A DNA stretch of 64,000 nucleotides from Calditrichales bacterium MX18-03 (lineage in GTDB: Bacteria > Bacillota > Clostridia > Lutisporales > Lutisporaceae). The notes under the pieces were generated by a model. It searched no databases, was not told the origin of the DNA, and saw nothing but the letters and a program-made list of their open reading frames with translations. Positions 26,541 through 35,570 of this stretch are shown in pieces. The position numbers were made by a program, and so were the translations under genes. The stretch is taken from the NCBI GenBank assembly GCA_021083345.1, contig JAJGRE010000005.1, forward strand, positions 62,001-126,000. Direction: 5' to 3'. How positions within the stretch are numbered: the stretch's first letter is position 1; each line of letters starts with the position of its first letter.

Positions 26541-28448
26541 ATGAAAAGATTATTGTCATGGGTTGTTATCTTGGTTATCATTTCTTGTATGAGCATGGGT
26601 GTTGTGCTAAGTACAGTGGCAGAATCAGAAGGCTCGGGGTGGCACCTTATCGATTATAAATTCAAAGATGCGACAAGTACCAGATCCGACCGGTTAATGG
26701 GGACTACCGCAACGATGACGAATGTTATCAAATATAGCGGAGAGAAAGGCAATATCCAAATAACCTACAACCGCTATGATGACAGCAGCGGAAAGCTCCT
26801 CCACGGGATTACCTACGGGGTAATCTGGTCCGATCCGCCCAATTATATCAGAGCGGGAGAAAAGATATCCGTCAATTATGAGATCAGAGTACTGACCACA
26901 ACGGGAAGCTGGACAAAGCCGCCCCAGAACAGTGCCAACATAAATCAGGGCATGGGAGTGAATTTTTCGACACCCGAGGGGGTTCGATACCTTAGCGACA
27001 ACATCAGGACGGTCTTGACCAGCGAGAAAGCCATTGAAGCAGGTACAAAAGGAAAAACCAGAACAATACAGATGATATTCGGGAATGGCTATATGGCGGA
27101 GTATATCTATGAATGGAGAGATACGGGAAGCACGCCCGCAGCTCCGCCCGCACCTGCAGTAGCCGGTGAAGCAGGTTGGTATCTAATCAATTACAAATTC
27201 AGAGATGTATCCGCTACTACGCCGGATCGGTTGATGGGAACCTCCGCTACAATGACAAATGTCATCAAGTACAAAGGGGAAAAAGGCGATGTGGAGATAA
27301 CCTACAACAGGTACGACGACAGCACCGGAAAACTCCTTCATGGGATAACCTACGGGGTAAGTTGGTCGGACCCGCCCAGCTATATCAGGGTGGGAGAAAA
27401 GATATCCATCAATTATGAGATCAGAATACTGTCCACAACGGGAAGCTGGACAAAGCCGTCGCAGAACAGTGCCAACATAAATCAGGGCATGGGAGTGAAT
27501 TTTTCGACACCCGAGGGGGTTCGATACCTTAGCGACAACATCAGGACGGTCTTGACCAGCGAGAAAGCCATTGAAGCAGGCACTAAAGGAAGGACCAGAA
27601 CAATACAGCTGGTTCTGGGAACCGGCTATATGGCGGAGTATATTTATGAGTGGCGGGATGCAGGAAGTACTGGAGCCGTTGCCCAGACACCGCCGATATC
27701 AATAACAGCGCCAGCGACGGCACCGACTCCGGCAGCCGCAGCGCCAACGATGACCGGCACAGCAGCAGAAGCCTTCGCATCCGGGTCAAGGATCATGTGG
27801 CAGCCGTCAGCCGGCCTTGGCTACAGGCTTTTCAGATCGGAGTCCAAGAGCAGCCTTGGCATCTCCGTCACCGATTTTTATATTACCGGTACTTCATATG
27901 CGGATGTCAACGTAGAACCCAATACCACTTACTATTATACTGTGAAGCCCGTATTGGCAGAGGCAAATCCTTTCAACGGAACTGAGGAAAAGCTTGGGAG
28001 CGCCATCGCCACTTTTACCGTAAAGACCGGCGACCAGGCCTACAAGCCGGGCAGCTACAAGCATTTTATCATGCTGAAGCTGGACAGTCCCAGCATGAGC
28101 ATTGACGGCATCAGCCAGGAAGTGGATCCGGGCAGAGGGACAGCGCCTCTGACCATCACAGGCAGGACCATGGTGCCCATCCGGTCCGTGGTTGAAGCCA
28201 TGGGCGGAACGGTAGAATGGGACGGCACTTCACAGAAGATCACGCTGAAAGCCAGGGGCAATACTGTTGAAATGTGGATGGGAAAAACAGATATCCGCAT
28301 TAATGGCGTGGCAAAAAAGATGGATGTAGCCCCCGCATCAAAGAACAGCAGGACCTTTGTACCGGTGCGGTTTGCAGCAGAGAATCTGAACTGCAAGGTG
28401 GATTGGATCAACAGTACAAAGGAAGCTATTATCGTCTATGAAGAATAG
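26541..28448 (+). CDS. Secreted stalk-domain protein with duplicated N-terminal module
   Basis: This protein of about 635 residues has a signal peptide. Two near-identical copies of a roughly 165-residue module (each starting GW-L-YKF and containing SWTKP and NINQGMGVNFSTPEG) are joined by Pro/Ala linkers. They are followed by the same fibronectin-like and stalk region as the preceding gene. AAGGAG lies 6 nt before ATG 26541, preferred over the in-frame ATG 26523. The role is probably a surface-exposed binding or structural protein; no enzymatic motif is visible. Confidence 0.85.
   Translation: MKRLLSWVVILVIISCMSMGVVLSTVAESEGSGWHLIDYKFKDATSTRSDRLMGTTATMTNVIKYSGEKGNIQITYNRYDDSSGKLLHGITYGVIWSDPPNYIRAGEKISVNYEIRVLTTTGSWTKPPQNSANINQGMGVNFSTPEGVRYLSDNIRTVLTSEKAIEAGTKGKTRTIQMIFGNGYMAEYIYEWRDTGSTPAAPPAPAVAGEAGWYLINYKFRDVSATTPDRLMGTSATMTNVIKYKGEKGDVEITYNRYDDSTGKLLHGITYGVSWSDPPSYIRVGEKISINYEIRILSTTGSWTKPSQNSANINQGMGVNFSTPEGVRYLSDNIRTVLTSEKAIEAGTKGRTRTIQLVLGTGYMAEYIYEWRDAGSTGAVAQTPPISITAPATAPTPAAAAPTMTGTAAEAFASGSRIMWQPSAGLGYRLFRSESKSSLGISVTDFYITGTSYADVNVEPNTTYYYTVKPVLAEANPFNGTEEKLGSAIATFTVKTGDQAYKPGSYKHFIMLKLDSPSMSIDGISQEVDPGRGTAPLTITGRTMVPIRSVVEAMGGTVEWDGTSQKITLKARGNTVEMWMGKTDIRINGVAKKMDVAPASKNSRTFVPVRFAAENLNCKVDWINSTKEAIIVYEE
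26925..27580 (+). repeat. Internal tandem duplication with a 119-bp identical core
   Basis: Bases 26925-27043 and 27462-27580 are identical over 119 bp, inside two copies of a module about 490-540 bp long that is otherwise slightly diverged. The period is 537 bp, in frame. The pattern shows recent duplication or ongoing gene conversion. Confidence 0.9.
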
Positions 28449-28490
28449 GTTTGAAAACAAAAAAAGCCAACAAAATAATCAATAGAACGC

Positions 28491-28530
28491 AGTCCGGATA
28501 CAATGTGTGTTGCATCCGGACTGTTTGCAT
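28491..28530 (+). terminator. Terminator after the stalk-protein genes
   Basis: CAGTCCGGAT and ATCCGGACTG form a 10-bp GC-rich stem (28491-28500 / 28515-28524), followed by TTTGCATCTT. Confidence 0.75.
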
Positions 28531-28594
28531 CTTGTGCGGCCTGTATGATCAGCGGGTCTGATTGAATGAAAATTTTCAATAAGATGCAGACATA

Positions 28595-28623
28595 TTATCA
28601 AATGTATAAAACAGTGTTATAAT
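28595..28623 (+). promoter_or_regulatory. murA promoter
   Basis: TTATCA and TATAAT are 17 bp apart. The expected transcript start near 28630 lies after the in-frame GTG at 28625, which supports the TTG at 28679 as the murA start. Confidence 0.65.
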
Positions 28624-28678
28624 AGTGATACATGCAGTCTACCATAATAGAATACCACAGGATAAAGGAGCTTCAATC

Positions 28679-29935
28679 TTGGAAGAAAAACTAGTAATTA
28701 GAGGAAATAGGAAACTGGCCGGGGAAATCAGCATCAGCGGAGCTAAAAACTCTGCGGTGGGAATCATTCCGGCAGCGATTTTAGCAGATGGGATTTGCAC
28801 CATTAAGAATTTGCCGGATATAGACGACGTTAGACACCTGAAGGAGCTGTTGCAGCACTGTGGGGCGAAGGTTCACGGGGCGGACGGTGAAATGACCGTC
28901 AACAGCGGCACCATTAAGAGCCATAAGGTGGATTTCGAGCTGGCAAAAAAAATGCGTGCTTCTTATTATTTTCTGGGCGCTTTTTTGGGGAAGTTCAAAA
29001 AGGCAGAGGTGCCCTTTCCGGGAGGCTGCGATATCGGCATCCGGCCCATTGACCAGCACATTAAAGGTTTTGAGGCCCTGGGCGCCAAAATCAAGGTGGA
29101 GCACGGCATTATCAAGGCAAAGGCCACAGAATTGGTGGGCGCGTCCATCTATCTTGACGTTGTAAGTGTGGGTGCAACCATCAACATCATGCTGGCTGCC
29201 TGCAAGGCCAGAGGGCTGACAACCATAGAAAATGCGGCGAAAGAGCCATATATCGTTGATATAGCCAACTTGTTGAACGCCATGGGTGCCAATGTCAAAG
29301 GCGCAGGCACGGATGTCATCAAAATAAAGGGCGTGGAGCAGCTTCACGGCTGTGAGCATTCCATCATCCCCGACATGATGGAAGCCGGAACATATATGAT
29401 TGCGGCGGCAGCAACCCACGGCGATGTGCTGATCAGGAACGTCATCCCGACACACCTGGAGTCTGTTTCGGCAAAGCTTAGGGAAATGGGCATAGAGGTG
29501 CTGGAATATGAGGATGCTGTCAATATAAAAGCCAACGGCAGGCCGAAGGCTGTCAATGTCAAGACTATTCCTTACCCGGGCTTTCCCACCGATCTGCAGC
29601 AGCCCATGAGTGTTCTGCTCTCTATAGCAGACGGTACCGGCATCATCACTGAAAGCATCTGGGAGGGACGGTTCAAGCATGTGGATGAGCTGAAGCGAAT
29701 GGGAGCCAAGATCAAGGTGGAAGGCAGGGTCGCCATCATTGATGGCATCAACAGGCTTTCCGGTTCACCGGTGACTGCAACCGATTTGCGTGCGGGAGCG
29801 GCGATGGTCATTGCCGGCTTGGCGGCAGACGGCGAAACCACCATTGGAAACCTGAAGCATATCGACAGGGGTTATGAAGGACTTGTTGACAAGCTAAGCA
29901 GCCTGGGAGCGGAAATCAGGCGGATAGAAGAATGA
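28679..29935 (+). CDS. murA: UDP-N-acetylglucosamine 1-carboxyvinyltransferase MurA
   Basis: This protein of about 418 residues catalyses the first committed step of peptidoglycan synthesis, transferring enolpyruvate from PEP to UDP-GlcNAc. The catalytic loop Cys is present in [11 protein letters not shown], the residue modified by fosfomycin, so no intrinsic Cys-to-Asp resistance is evident. The N-terminal motif SGAKNSAVG is typical. Start is TTG 28679, 8 nt after AAAGGAG. Many Firmicutes carry two MurA paralogues; this one is embedded in the wal block. Confidence 0.95.
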   Translation: MEEKLVIRGNRKLAGEISISGAKNSAVGIIPAAILADGICTIKNLPDIDDVRHLKELLQHCGAKVHGADGEMTVNSGTIKSHKVDFELAKKMRASYYFLGAFLGKFKKAEVPFPGGCDIGIRPIDQHIKGFEALGAKIKVEHGIIKAKATELVGASIYLDVVSVGATINIMLAACKARGLTTIENAAKEPYIVDIANLLNAMGANVKGAGTDVIKIKGVEQLHGCEHSIIPDMMEAGTYMIAAAATHGDVLIRNVIPTHLESVSAKLREMGIEVLEYEDAVNIKANGRPKAVNVKTIPYPGFPTDLQQPMSVLLSIADGTGIITESIWEGRFKHVDELKRMGAKIKVEGRVAIIDGINRLSGSPVTATDLRAGAAMVIAGLAADGETTIGNLKHIDRGYEGLVDKLSSLGAEIRRIEE

Positions 29936-29966
29936 TCGCCATAGTATCGTCTTTTTGGAGGAACTT

Positions 29967-30764
29967 ATGACAATAAAACTGTGCTCTCTGGCAAGCGGCA
30001 GCAGCGGAAACTGTATTTATGTGGGCGGTGACCGGACAGGCCTTCTGGTGGATTGCGGCGTCAGCGGCAAGGAAATCCTCAACAACCTCAGGAACCTGGG
30101 CATCTGCACAAGCACCATAAAAGGAATCCTTGTTACCCACGAGCACTCCGACCATATCCGGAGCGTGGGGATCGTATCCAGAAAATTGAACATACCCATC
30201 TATGCCAACCTGAAGACCTGGGATCAGATGAGCGGCAATATCGGTGACATCCGGGCTGAGAATATGAAGGTGTTTACAACCGGAGAAGACTTTGTGCTGG
30301 AGGAAATAACGGTGGAGTCCTACTGCACGCCCCACGATGCGGCGGAATCCGTGGGCTATTGCTTTTACTCCGGAAACAGGAAGGTCAGCATCGCCACCGA
30401 CCTTGGCTATTTCAGCGATTCGGTCAAAGAATGCATCAGCGGCTCGGATCTGGTACTGCTGGAGTCCAACCATGATGTGGAGATGCTGAAGGTAGGCCGT
30501 TATCCTTACTTCCTGAAGCGAAGGATCCTAAGCAACCACGGCCATTTGTCCAATGAAGCGGCGGGTCTGGCAGTTTATGAGCTGCTTAAAACAGGGGTCA
30601 AGGAAGTGCTGCTGGGGCATCTGAGCAAGGAAAACAATTTTCCGGAACTGGCCTTTGAAACAGTGAAGGGTGTATTGCAGCAGAAGGATGTGACAGTGGG
30701 CAAGGACATACAGATAGAGCTGGCGCCGAGAAGCGGAGTCAGCAAGTGCTATCATATCGACTAA
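29967..30764 (+). CDS. walJ: WalJ (YycJ) metallo-beta-lactamase-fold hydrolase
   Basis: This protein of about 265 residues has the metallo-beta-lactamase metal motif THEHSDHI, an upstream SLASGSSGNC segment and downstream ligands including the late His in LSNHGHLSN, as in YycJ/WalJ. In other bacteria it is linked to exonuclease activity and DNA repair-wall coordination, though its exact role is unsettled. GGAGG lies 5 nt before ATG 29967, preferred over TTG 29955. It follows murA by 31 bp. Confidence 0.92.
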   Translation: MTIKLCSLASGSSGNCIYVGGDRTGLLVDCGVSGKEILNNLRNLGICTSTIKGILVTHEHSDHIRSVGIVSRKLNIPIYANLKTWDQMSGNIGDIRAENMKVFTTGEDFVLEEITVESYCTPHDAAESVGYCFYSGNRKVSIATDLGYFSDSVKECISGSDLVLLESNHDVEMLKVGRYPYFLKRRILSNHGHLSNEAAGLAVYELLKTGVKEVLLGHLSKENNFPELAFETVKGVLQQKDVTVGKDIQIELAPRSGVSKCYHID

Positions 30765-30806
30765 CTGAAAATGGATAAGGTCAGGTTTTGACATGGAAAG
30801 AATAGG

Positions 30807-30842
30807 CGGATTGCTCATGCCCGGTGCATGCAGTCCGTTTTT
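30807..30842 (+). terminator. Terminator after walJ
   Basis: A CGGA-TGC / GCA-TCCG stem with a 2-nt bulge and an inner ATGC/GCAT pairing is followed by TTTTT. Confidence 0.7.
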
Positions 30843-30936
30843 GCTATGCATTGCATTGCTTTGATTGGATATATTAATCTGGAGAGTCTTTTTAATACAT
30901 ATCCTATTCTGGTTAGCAAGGAAGGGAGGGTAAACG

Positions 30937-32199
30937 ATGGATCGATTTGATCACGAGGAGAAGCAAAGGATGACGGGCAACGGCGATGCGCAGGAAAGCG
31001 TCATACAGCCCATACATCAGGAAACAGCACAAACAATGGAGCAGCAGGTGCGGGATACTGAGCCGAGACGCCGCGACAGGGAAGACAATGGATACAGGCG
31101 GCCGTCGGGTATGTCTTACCTGGCAGTGGGACTTATCGGAGCCATTATCGGCGGCAGCATCGTAGCGGCAATGGCACCCCGGTATTTCTACAGCCGGATA
31201 ACACCCCCTCAGCAGGAGTATGCGCAAATGGGTCAGAACATTGTCATCAATCCCACAGAAGATATTACAGTAGCAACGGCAGTTGCGCAGAAGGTCACGC
31301 CGACAGTGGTCCGTATCAGCACAGTTACGGTAGAGAGAGACCTGTTCTTCGGAAAGCGGTCTTACGAGGGCGTTGGCTCGGGTGTCGTCATCAATCCCAA
31401 CGGGTACATATTGACCAATGCCCATGTGGTGGGAGAGCACCCCGAGGAGCTGAAGGTTTTCTTCAAGGACGGGAAGGAGCTTGACGGGGAAGTACTATGG
31501 AAGGATACACTGCTGGATCTGGCAGTGGTAAAGGTCAGTGCAGCCAATCTGCCCGCTGCGGAGCTGGGGGATTCGGATAAGCTGGTTGTTGGGGAGACGA
31601 CGATAGCCATTGGCAACCCCTTGGGCATGCGATTCGAGAGGACGGTAACCCAGGGCATCGTTTCGGGGCTGAACCGGAGCATTATGGTTGAGCAAGGTGC
31701 GGTCATGGAAGACCTGATCCAGACAGATGCTGCCATCAACCCCGGCAACAGCGGCGGTCCGCTGATGAACAGCCAAGGGCAGGTAATAGGCATCAACACG
31801 GTAAAGGCTTCTGCAGAGGGGCTGGGTTTTGCCATACCGGTCAATATCACAAAGCCCATTACAAAGAAGCTAATAGAAAAGGGCGAATTCGTACCCACCT
31901 ATATGGGGATCACGCCCTTGGACAGCGAAATGCTGGGATACTATGAAACGGAAATCGAGATCCAAAAAGGCATCTACGTATACAATGTCAACCGCGATAC
32001 ACCAGCCGACAAGGCAGGACTCAGGGCAAAGGACATTATCCTGTCCATTGACGGCGAGGTGGTCAATACCCTCGTCAAGTTCAAATCCGTTCTGTACAAC
32101 CGGGATCCTGGCGATGTGATCCGGGTCAGGTATCTGAGGAACGGCAGCGAGGACGCGATGGATATTACATTGATAGAAATGCCGGAGGCGCTGCGATAA
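30937..32199 (+). CDS. htrA: HtrA/DegP-family serine protease with PDZ domain
   Basis: This 420-residue protein has a cytoplasmic charged N-terminus, one TM anchor ([19 protein letters not shown], about 65-85) and an extracytoplasmic trypsin-like domain. The triad is visible as His in TNAHVVG, Asp in DTLLDLAVV and Ser in NPGNSGGPL, followed by a PDZ domain with the [13 protein letters not shown] motif. It degrades or refolds misfolded envelope proteins. Start ATG follows GAAGGGAGGG. The stop overlaps the rlmH ATG by one base. Position in the wal block is conserved in Firmicutes. Confidence 0.95.
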   Translation: MDRFDHEEKQRMTGNGDAQESVIQPIHQETAQTMEQQVRDTEPRRRDREDNGYRRPSGMSYLAVGLIGAIIGGSIVAAMAPRYFYSRITPPQQEYAQMGQNIVINPTEDITVATAVAQKVTPTVVRISTVTVERDLFFGKRSYEGVGSGVVINPNGYILTNAHVVGEHPEELKVFFKDGKELDGEVLWKDTLLDLAVVKVSAANLPAAELGDSDKLVVGETTIAIGNPLGMRFERTVTQGIVSGLNRSIMVEQGAVMEDLIQTDAAINPGNSGGPLMNSQGQVIGINTVKASAEGLGFAIPVNITKPITKKLIEKGEFVPTYMGITPLDSEMLGYYETEIEIQKGIYVYNVNRDTPADKAGLRAKDIILSIDGEVVNTLVKFKSVLYNRDPGDVIRVRYLRNGSEDAMDITLIEMPEALR

Positions 32200-32678
32200 T
32201 GAACATTACACTGGTCACCGTGGGAAAATTGAAGGAAAAGCATTACAGGGAAGCCGTGGCGGAATATGCGACACGGCTTTCAAAATACTGCAGGCTTGAT
32301 ATGGTCGAGGTGCCGGATGAGAAAGCGCCAGAGAGCATGAGCGCCGCGCAGGAGCTTATTGTCCGGCAAAAAGAGGGACAAGGGATCCTGCGCCATATAA
32401 AGGAGGACACCTATGTGATCGCACTGGCGATACAGGGGAAGATGCTCTCCTCCGAAGGCTTTGCTGATCTGATCAATCAGCTGGGGATCAAGGGGCGCAG
32501 CAGCATCGCTTTCGTCATCGGCGGCTCCTTGGGCTTAAGCGACGAAGTGATGAAGCGGGCGGATTACGCCTTGTCGTTCTCACCGATGACGTTTCCGCAT
32601 CAGCTGATGCGGGTGGTGCTGCTGGAGCAGGTGTACCGGGGGTTCCGGATCATCAAGGGGGAACCGTATCACAAGTAA
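32199..32678 (+). CDS. rlmH: 23S rRNA pseudouridine1915 N3-methyltransferase RlmH
   Basis: This 159-residue SPOUT methyltransferase has the SAM-binding knot motif [13 protein letters not shown] and the family C-terminus [16 protein letters not shown]. It methylates pseudouridine 1915 in helix 69 of 23S rRNA. The gene is intact. Its last five codons and stop, GAACCGTATCACAAGTAA, form the first of five direct repeats across the next 29 kb; in staphylococci this same end of rlmH (orfX) is the attachment site of SCC elements. Confidence 0.97.
   Translation: MNITLVTVGKLKEKHYREAVAEYATRLSKYCRLDMVEVPDEKAPESMSAAQELIVRQKEGQGILRHIKEDTYVIALAIQGKMLSSEGFADLINQLGIKGRSSIAFVIGGSLGLSDEVMKRADYALSFSPMTFPHQLMRVVLLEQVYRGFRIIKGEPYHK
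32661..32678 (+). repeat. att-like repeat A (3' end of rlmH)
   Basis: GAACCGTATCACAAGTAA is the rlmH coding end. It is identical to copies B, D and E and differs from C at two positions. It is followed by AAATGCGAAA (32677-32686) and by a hairpin. Confidence 0.85.
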
Positions 32679-32689
32679 ATGCGAAACCG

Positions 32690-32730
32690 GCCCAGGAGCG
32701 TTGATTAGTAATGCTTCTGGGCTGTTGATT
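32690..32730 (+). terminator. rlmH terminator hairpin
   Basis: GCCCAGGAGCGT pairs with ATGCTTCTGGGC, 12 bp with two G-U pairs. A closely similar hairpin follows repeats D and E, and a more diverged one follows B. Confidence 0.7.
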
Positions 32731-32755
32731 TATGAATATGCAGCAAATTCTGTGG

Positions 32756-32784
32756 TTGTAAAAAAGTGTAACGTTGTATAGAAT
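32756..32784 (+). promoter_or_regulatory. Promoter of the AraC-family gene
   Basis: TTGTAA and TAGAAT are spaced 17 bp apart about 100 bp before the start. The same two hexamers with the same spacing occur before kaiB. Confidence 0.45.
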
Positions 32785-32886
32785 AAATATAGAAATATCA
32801 ACGCTTAGGTGAATATATGAGCGATATAAATTATATAGAAAAACTGATTTGTTGCTGTGCCAGATTATATTATAAAAGGTGATTTT

Positions 32887-33810
32887 ATGGAATTATTTAC
32901 TGATGCAATCAGATTTTACCGAGAAAAAAGAATTCCTATCTGGTTCAATCTAAATGAGAAATTTGAAGAACTAAATGGAACAGATGAAAGGTTAAGGGTA
33001 GTACTGGTTCAAAGGGGTACTGGGATCTTGAGTATCGATGAAAGGAGACTTTCAATTATTGCACCTGCAATCATTTGCATCAATGAAAAAGAGAATATCA
33101 GTATGGAAGTTAAAGTTGACTGGGTCGCAAAAGCGATTTATTTTCACCCTATGTATATAAATGGAAATTTAACCTTTGATAATATTAGAGAAACAGGCGA
33201 AATAGATTTAATCACTAATAGACAGGATACTTTTTTGTTCAGACCATTTATGAGAAAAGATAAAGACTATGTAGGGTTACTGAATGTAGATTCTATAACA
33301 ATGAATAGAATCGCTGAATTGTTCGATTGTGTGAGACATGAGATAGAAGAACAGTCACACCATACTTGGTCATGCTGTGCGAGATCCTATTTTTTGGAGT
33401 TTCTTTTTGCATTGATAAAGGTATATGAAGCTCCGGAGTCAAAGGCTGATAGTAGTATTAAAAACTCGTCGGATTTAGTAAAAAATGTAGTACTATATAT
33501 CAGTTCAAATTATGAGAAAAGAATTACTGTTTCAGAGTTATGCTCTATGTTCAGCACCAATAAAACAACCTTGCAGAAGCAATTTACTCGTGCTACAGGT
33601 CAATCGGTTATAGCATATTTAATGGCTTTGAGGGTTAAATTAGCTACGCTAATGCTGAGTGACACATCAATAGCAATATCACAAATAGCAGAAAGGTTAG
33701 GTTTTAGCGATAGCACTCATTTTAATAGGACATTTCATAAGTTGACCAGGTATTCACCTACTCAATACCGCAAGGAATTTAGAGATTCTAGAGAAAAATT
33801 TCCTATTTGA
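32887..33810 (+). CDS. AraC-family transcriptional regulator
   Basis: This protein of about 307 residues has an N-terminal cupin-like ligand-binding part (about 1-190) and a C-terminal pair of helix-turn-helix motifs (about 205-300). The diagnostic second helix-turn-helix reads AERLGFSDSTHFNRTFHKL. AAAAGGTG precedes ATG 32887; the in-frame GTG 32857 lacks a site. It probably controls the two genes that follow, or itself; the effector is unknown. Codon use is far more AT-rich than in rlmH upstream, which fits acquired DNA. Confidence 0.88.
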   Translation: MELFTDAIRFYREKRIPIWFNLNEKFEELNGTDERLRVVLVQRGTGILSIDERRLSIIAPAIICINEKENISMEVKVDWVAKAIYFHPMYINGNLTFDNIRETGEIDLITNRQDTFLFRPFMRKDKDYVGLLNVDSITMNRIAELFDCVRHEIEEQSHHTWSCCARSYFLEFLFALIKVYEAPESKADSSIKNSSDLVKNVVLYISSNYEKRITVSELCSMFSTNKTTLQKQFTRATGQSVIAYLMALRVKLATLMLSDTSIAISQIAERLGFSDSTHFNRTFHKLTRYSPTQYRKEFRDSREKFPI

Positions 33811-33932
33811 ATACAAGTATTTCCTATTTACAATTCATTTACTGAAGTGTACCCGATATACTGAAATCATGATATAAAAACTGAATCGATGGAAAGATCA
33901 GATGTCAGATTAAAGTATAAGGGAGGATATTT

Positions 33933-34496
33933 ATGGAAATTTTAGCTAATAAGGTCATGTCATTAACAAAGGAATATGGTGGACAATGGGGTGTAAACCA
34001 TATCAAACGTATTTTGCAGATAATTTCAATAATAGGTGAAGGATTGCAGTATGATAATGAAGCTGTAATGCTTGCAGCGTACCTACATGACTGGGGTGCA
34101 TATCCTAAATGGATTGAATCAGAAGTAGATCATGCAATTAGGTCTAGGCAAATAGCAGAAGAGCTCTTAACTGAAAACCAATGTGAAAAGCATTTGATAG
34201 GAATTGTATTGGAATGTATTGAATATCATCATTCTGCAACTTTGGATAATTCAATCGAAGCAATCCTATTAAGTGACGCAGATGCTTTAGATTTTTTTGG
34301 TGCAGTAGGCGTATTAAGAGAAGTTTCGAAGAATCCTAAGGATTTGAGAAAGGCTTATTCAATTATTAAGGATCGCAGATGTAAACTACCTAATAGACTA
34401 TTACTTGAAAAAACCTGGAAGATTGCCAACGCAAGAATTGTTTTTATGGATGAATTGCTACAGAAATTTGAAGAGGAGACCTTCGGTTTCTTCTGA
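33933..34496 (+). CDS. HD-domain hydrolase
   Basis: This 187-residue HD-superfamily phosphohydrolase has metal residues H23, H52-D53 (LHDWG), H67, H99 and H100, and a later Asp (SDADALDFFG). Single-domain HD proteins of this size act on small nucleotides or related phosphates; the substrate is unknown. GGGAGGA lies 7 nt before the ATG. The flavin reductase gene follows after 34 bp. Confidence 0.85.
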   Translation: MEILANKVMSLTKEYGGQWGVNHIKRILQIISIIGEGLQYDNEAVMLAAYLHDWGAYPKWIESEVDHAIRSRQIAEELLTENQCEKHLIGIVLECIEYHHSATLDNSIEAILLSDADALDFFGAVGVLREVSKNPKDLRKAYSIIKDRRCKLPNRLLLEKTWKIANARIVFMDELLQKFEEETFGFF

Positions 34497-34530
34497 TAAA
34501 ATTTCTTGACAAAAAAAGGAGAAATACTTC

Positions 34531-35040
34531 ATGTATAGAGAAATGAGTATTACGGAGTTTTCAGGAGACTTACTAAATCAACTTAACAAAGGGGCATTTC
34601 TAATCGTCAAATCGAAGGAAAAGCTCAATGTCATGACGATTTCATGCGGATCAATTGGTTTTACTTGGATGAAGCCTACTTTTACTATTATGGTACGGGG
34701 CTCTAGATATACATATGAGCTTATGGAAGAATCAGAAAACTATACAGTAAGTTTTCCTTTTAGTGGACAGTTAAAGAATGAGTTGGCTGTATGTGGGACT
34801 ATGTCCGGAAGAAATATTGATAAAATAAAGGAGTGCAGGTTCTCCCTAAAGGAAGGTAATTTAGCAAATACGTTTATTTTGGATGAATGTGAATTCCATT
34901 TGGAGTGCAAAATTATTTATAAGCATTTCATAGATAAAACAAAACTGGATAGCAAAATCAAAGAGAATATTTACGCAAATGAAGATTATCATGTGCTTTA
35001 TTTTGGTGAAATTGTGAGTGCTTATAGGAAAGATGATTAA
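34531..35040 (+). CDS. Flavin reductase-like (FMN-binding split barrel) protein
   Basis: This 169-residue protein resembles flavin reductase-like domain proteins, with the N-terminal GAFLIVKSKEKLNVMTIS and central TWMKPTFTIMVRGSRYTYEL segments typical of FMN-binding split barrels. Family members reduce flavin for monooxygenases or act as redox enzymes. It is the last gene before repeat B. AAAAGGAG precedes the ATG. The partner is unknown. Confidence 0.82.
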   Translation: MYREMSITEFSGDLLNQLNKGAFLIVKSKEKLNVMTISCGSIGFTWMKPTFTIMVRGSRYTYELMEESENYTVSFPFSGQLKNELAVCGTMSGRNIDKIKECRFSLKEGNLANTFILDECEFHLECKIIYKHFIDKTKLDSKIKENIYANEDYHVLYFGEIVSAYRKDD

Positions 35041-35335
35041 GCTGAAGCTGAGGTGCCGTAAAGGCCAGACCAGACAGATAGATAGGTAGTTATTGATTGC
35101 ATCAACTTAATTTATAACTGCAAAAGCAACTTTCCTACTAAAGGGCTAAATATTGAAAACTCACTGGTCGAAATAAAACTATACCATATGTATTCATGCA
35201 TTTTTTGAATTCAAGATATGGTATAATTTTATGTCAAAGAGTCTATTTTCTCAGCGGTTTCTTAGGTAGCCGGTTAGAGAGTTATAAATAATTGCATTGA
35301 TTCAACATAACTTTCGCATTTGCCGATGTTACGCA

Positions 35336-35353
35336 GAACCGTATCACAAGTAA
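35336..35353 (+). repeat. att-like repeat B
   Basis: GAACCGTATCACAAGTAA is identical to the rlmH end. The upstream flank, from CTTTCGCATTTGC through ACGCA, is nearly the same as that of repeat C and related to that of E. The rest of rlmH is not present here. Confidence 0.85.
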
Positions 35354-35356
35354 AGG

Positions 35357-35409
35357 CCATAACAGCCAAAAAGCGTGGCATGCCAACGCTTTTGAGCCGA
35401 ACGCTATGG
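35357..35409 (+). terminator. Hairpin behind repeat B
   Basis: AAAAGCGT / ACGCTTTT with an inner GGC/GCC, and an outer CCATA/TATGG, form a long imperfect stem. Its position relative to the repeat equals that of the rlmH terminator. Confidence 0.6.
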
Positions 35410-35478
35410 TGAAGTGCCTCCACATAATGCGCATAGTGAGGCAGTAACACTGGTGATTACGAAGGAAGAGTAGAATGT

Positions 35479-35515
35479 AAAAACCTCAGTTGAGTATTAA
35501 TCAACTGAGGTTTTT
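35479..35515. terminator. Terminator of iolR
   Basis: A perfect 15-bp inverted repeat, AAAAACCTCAGTTGA / TCAACTGAGGTTTTT, with a 7-nt loop has A- and T-runs at both ends, so it works in both directions. Confidence 0.9.
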
Positions 35516-35570
35516 GTCGTTTAAATAAGTGCTTGAGTATTCCCTTTTCAAGAAGTTGGTAATCCTGTTC

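Larger units (their letters stand above)
25781..28448 (+). repeat. 681-bp paralogous direct repeat shared by the two stalk genes
   Basis: Bases 25781-26461 and 27768-28448 have the same length, encode the same fibronectin-like and stalk region, and differ mainly at third codon positions. This marks a tandem gene duplication; the N-terminal halves are unrelated. Confidence 0.85.
32661..35353 (+). mobile_element. Putative SCC-like island 1 (repeats A to B)
   Basis: This 2.7-kb AT-rich segment is bounded by identical 18-bp repeats. AAATGCGAAA at the left end and TTTCGCATTT (35312-35321) at the right end are perfect inverted repeats. It carries an AraC regulator, an HD hydrolase and a flavin reductase, and no recombinase. 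Boundaries are seen; mobility is inferred. Confidence 0.6.
35041..35570. other. Junction region between islands 1 and 2
   Basis: This 530-bp non-coding stretch holds a 10-bp inverted repeat TATACCATAT / ATATGGTATA (35180-35189, 35216-35225), repeat B with its flanks, the B hairpin, and a strong terminator behind iolR. Apart from these I see no gene. Confidence 0.6.

Noticed and set aside
28781-29680. 299-residue minus-strand open frame
   Set aside because: Antisense to murA, no start site and Cys/His-rich composition typical of a shadow frame.
32757-32772. WalR box before the AraC gene (TGTAAA/TGTAAC)
   Set aside because: The spacer is 4 bp instead of 5, and it lies in an apparently acquired island.
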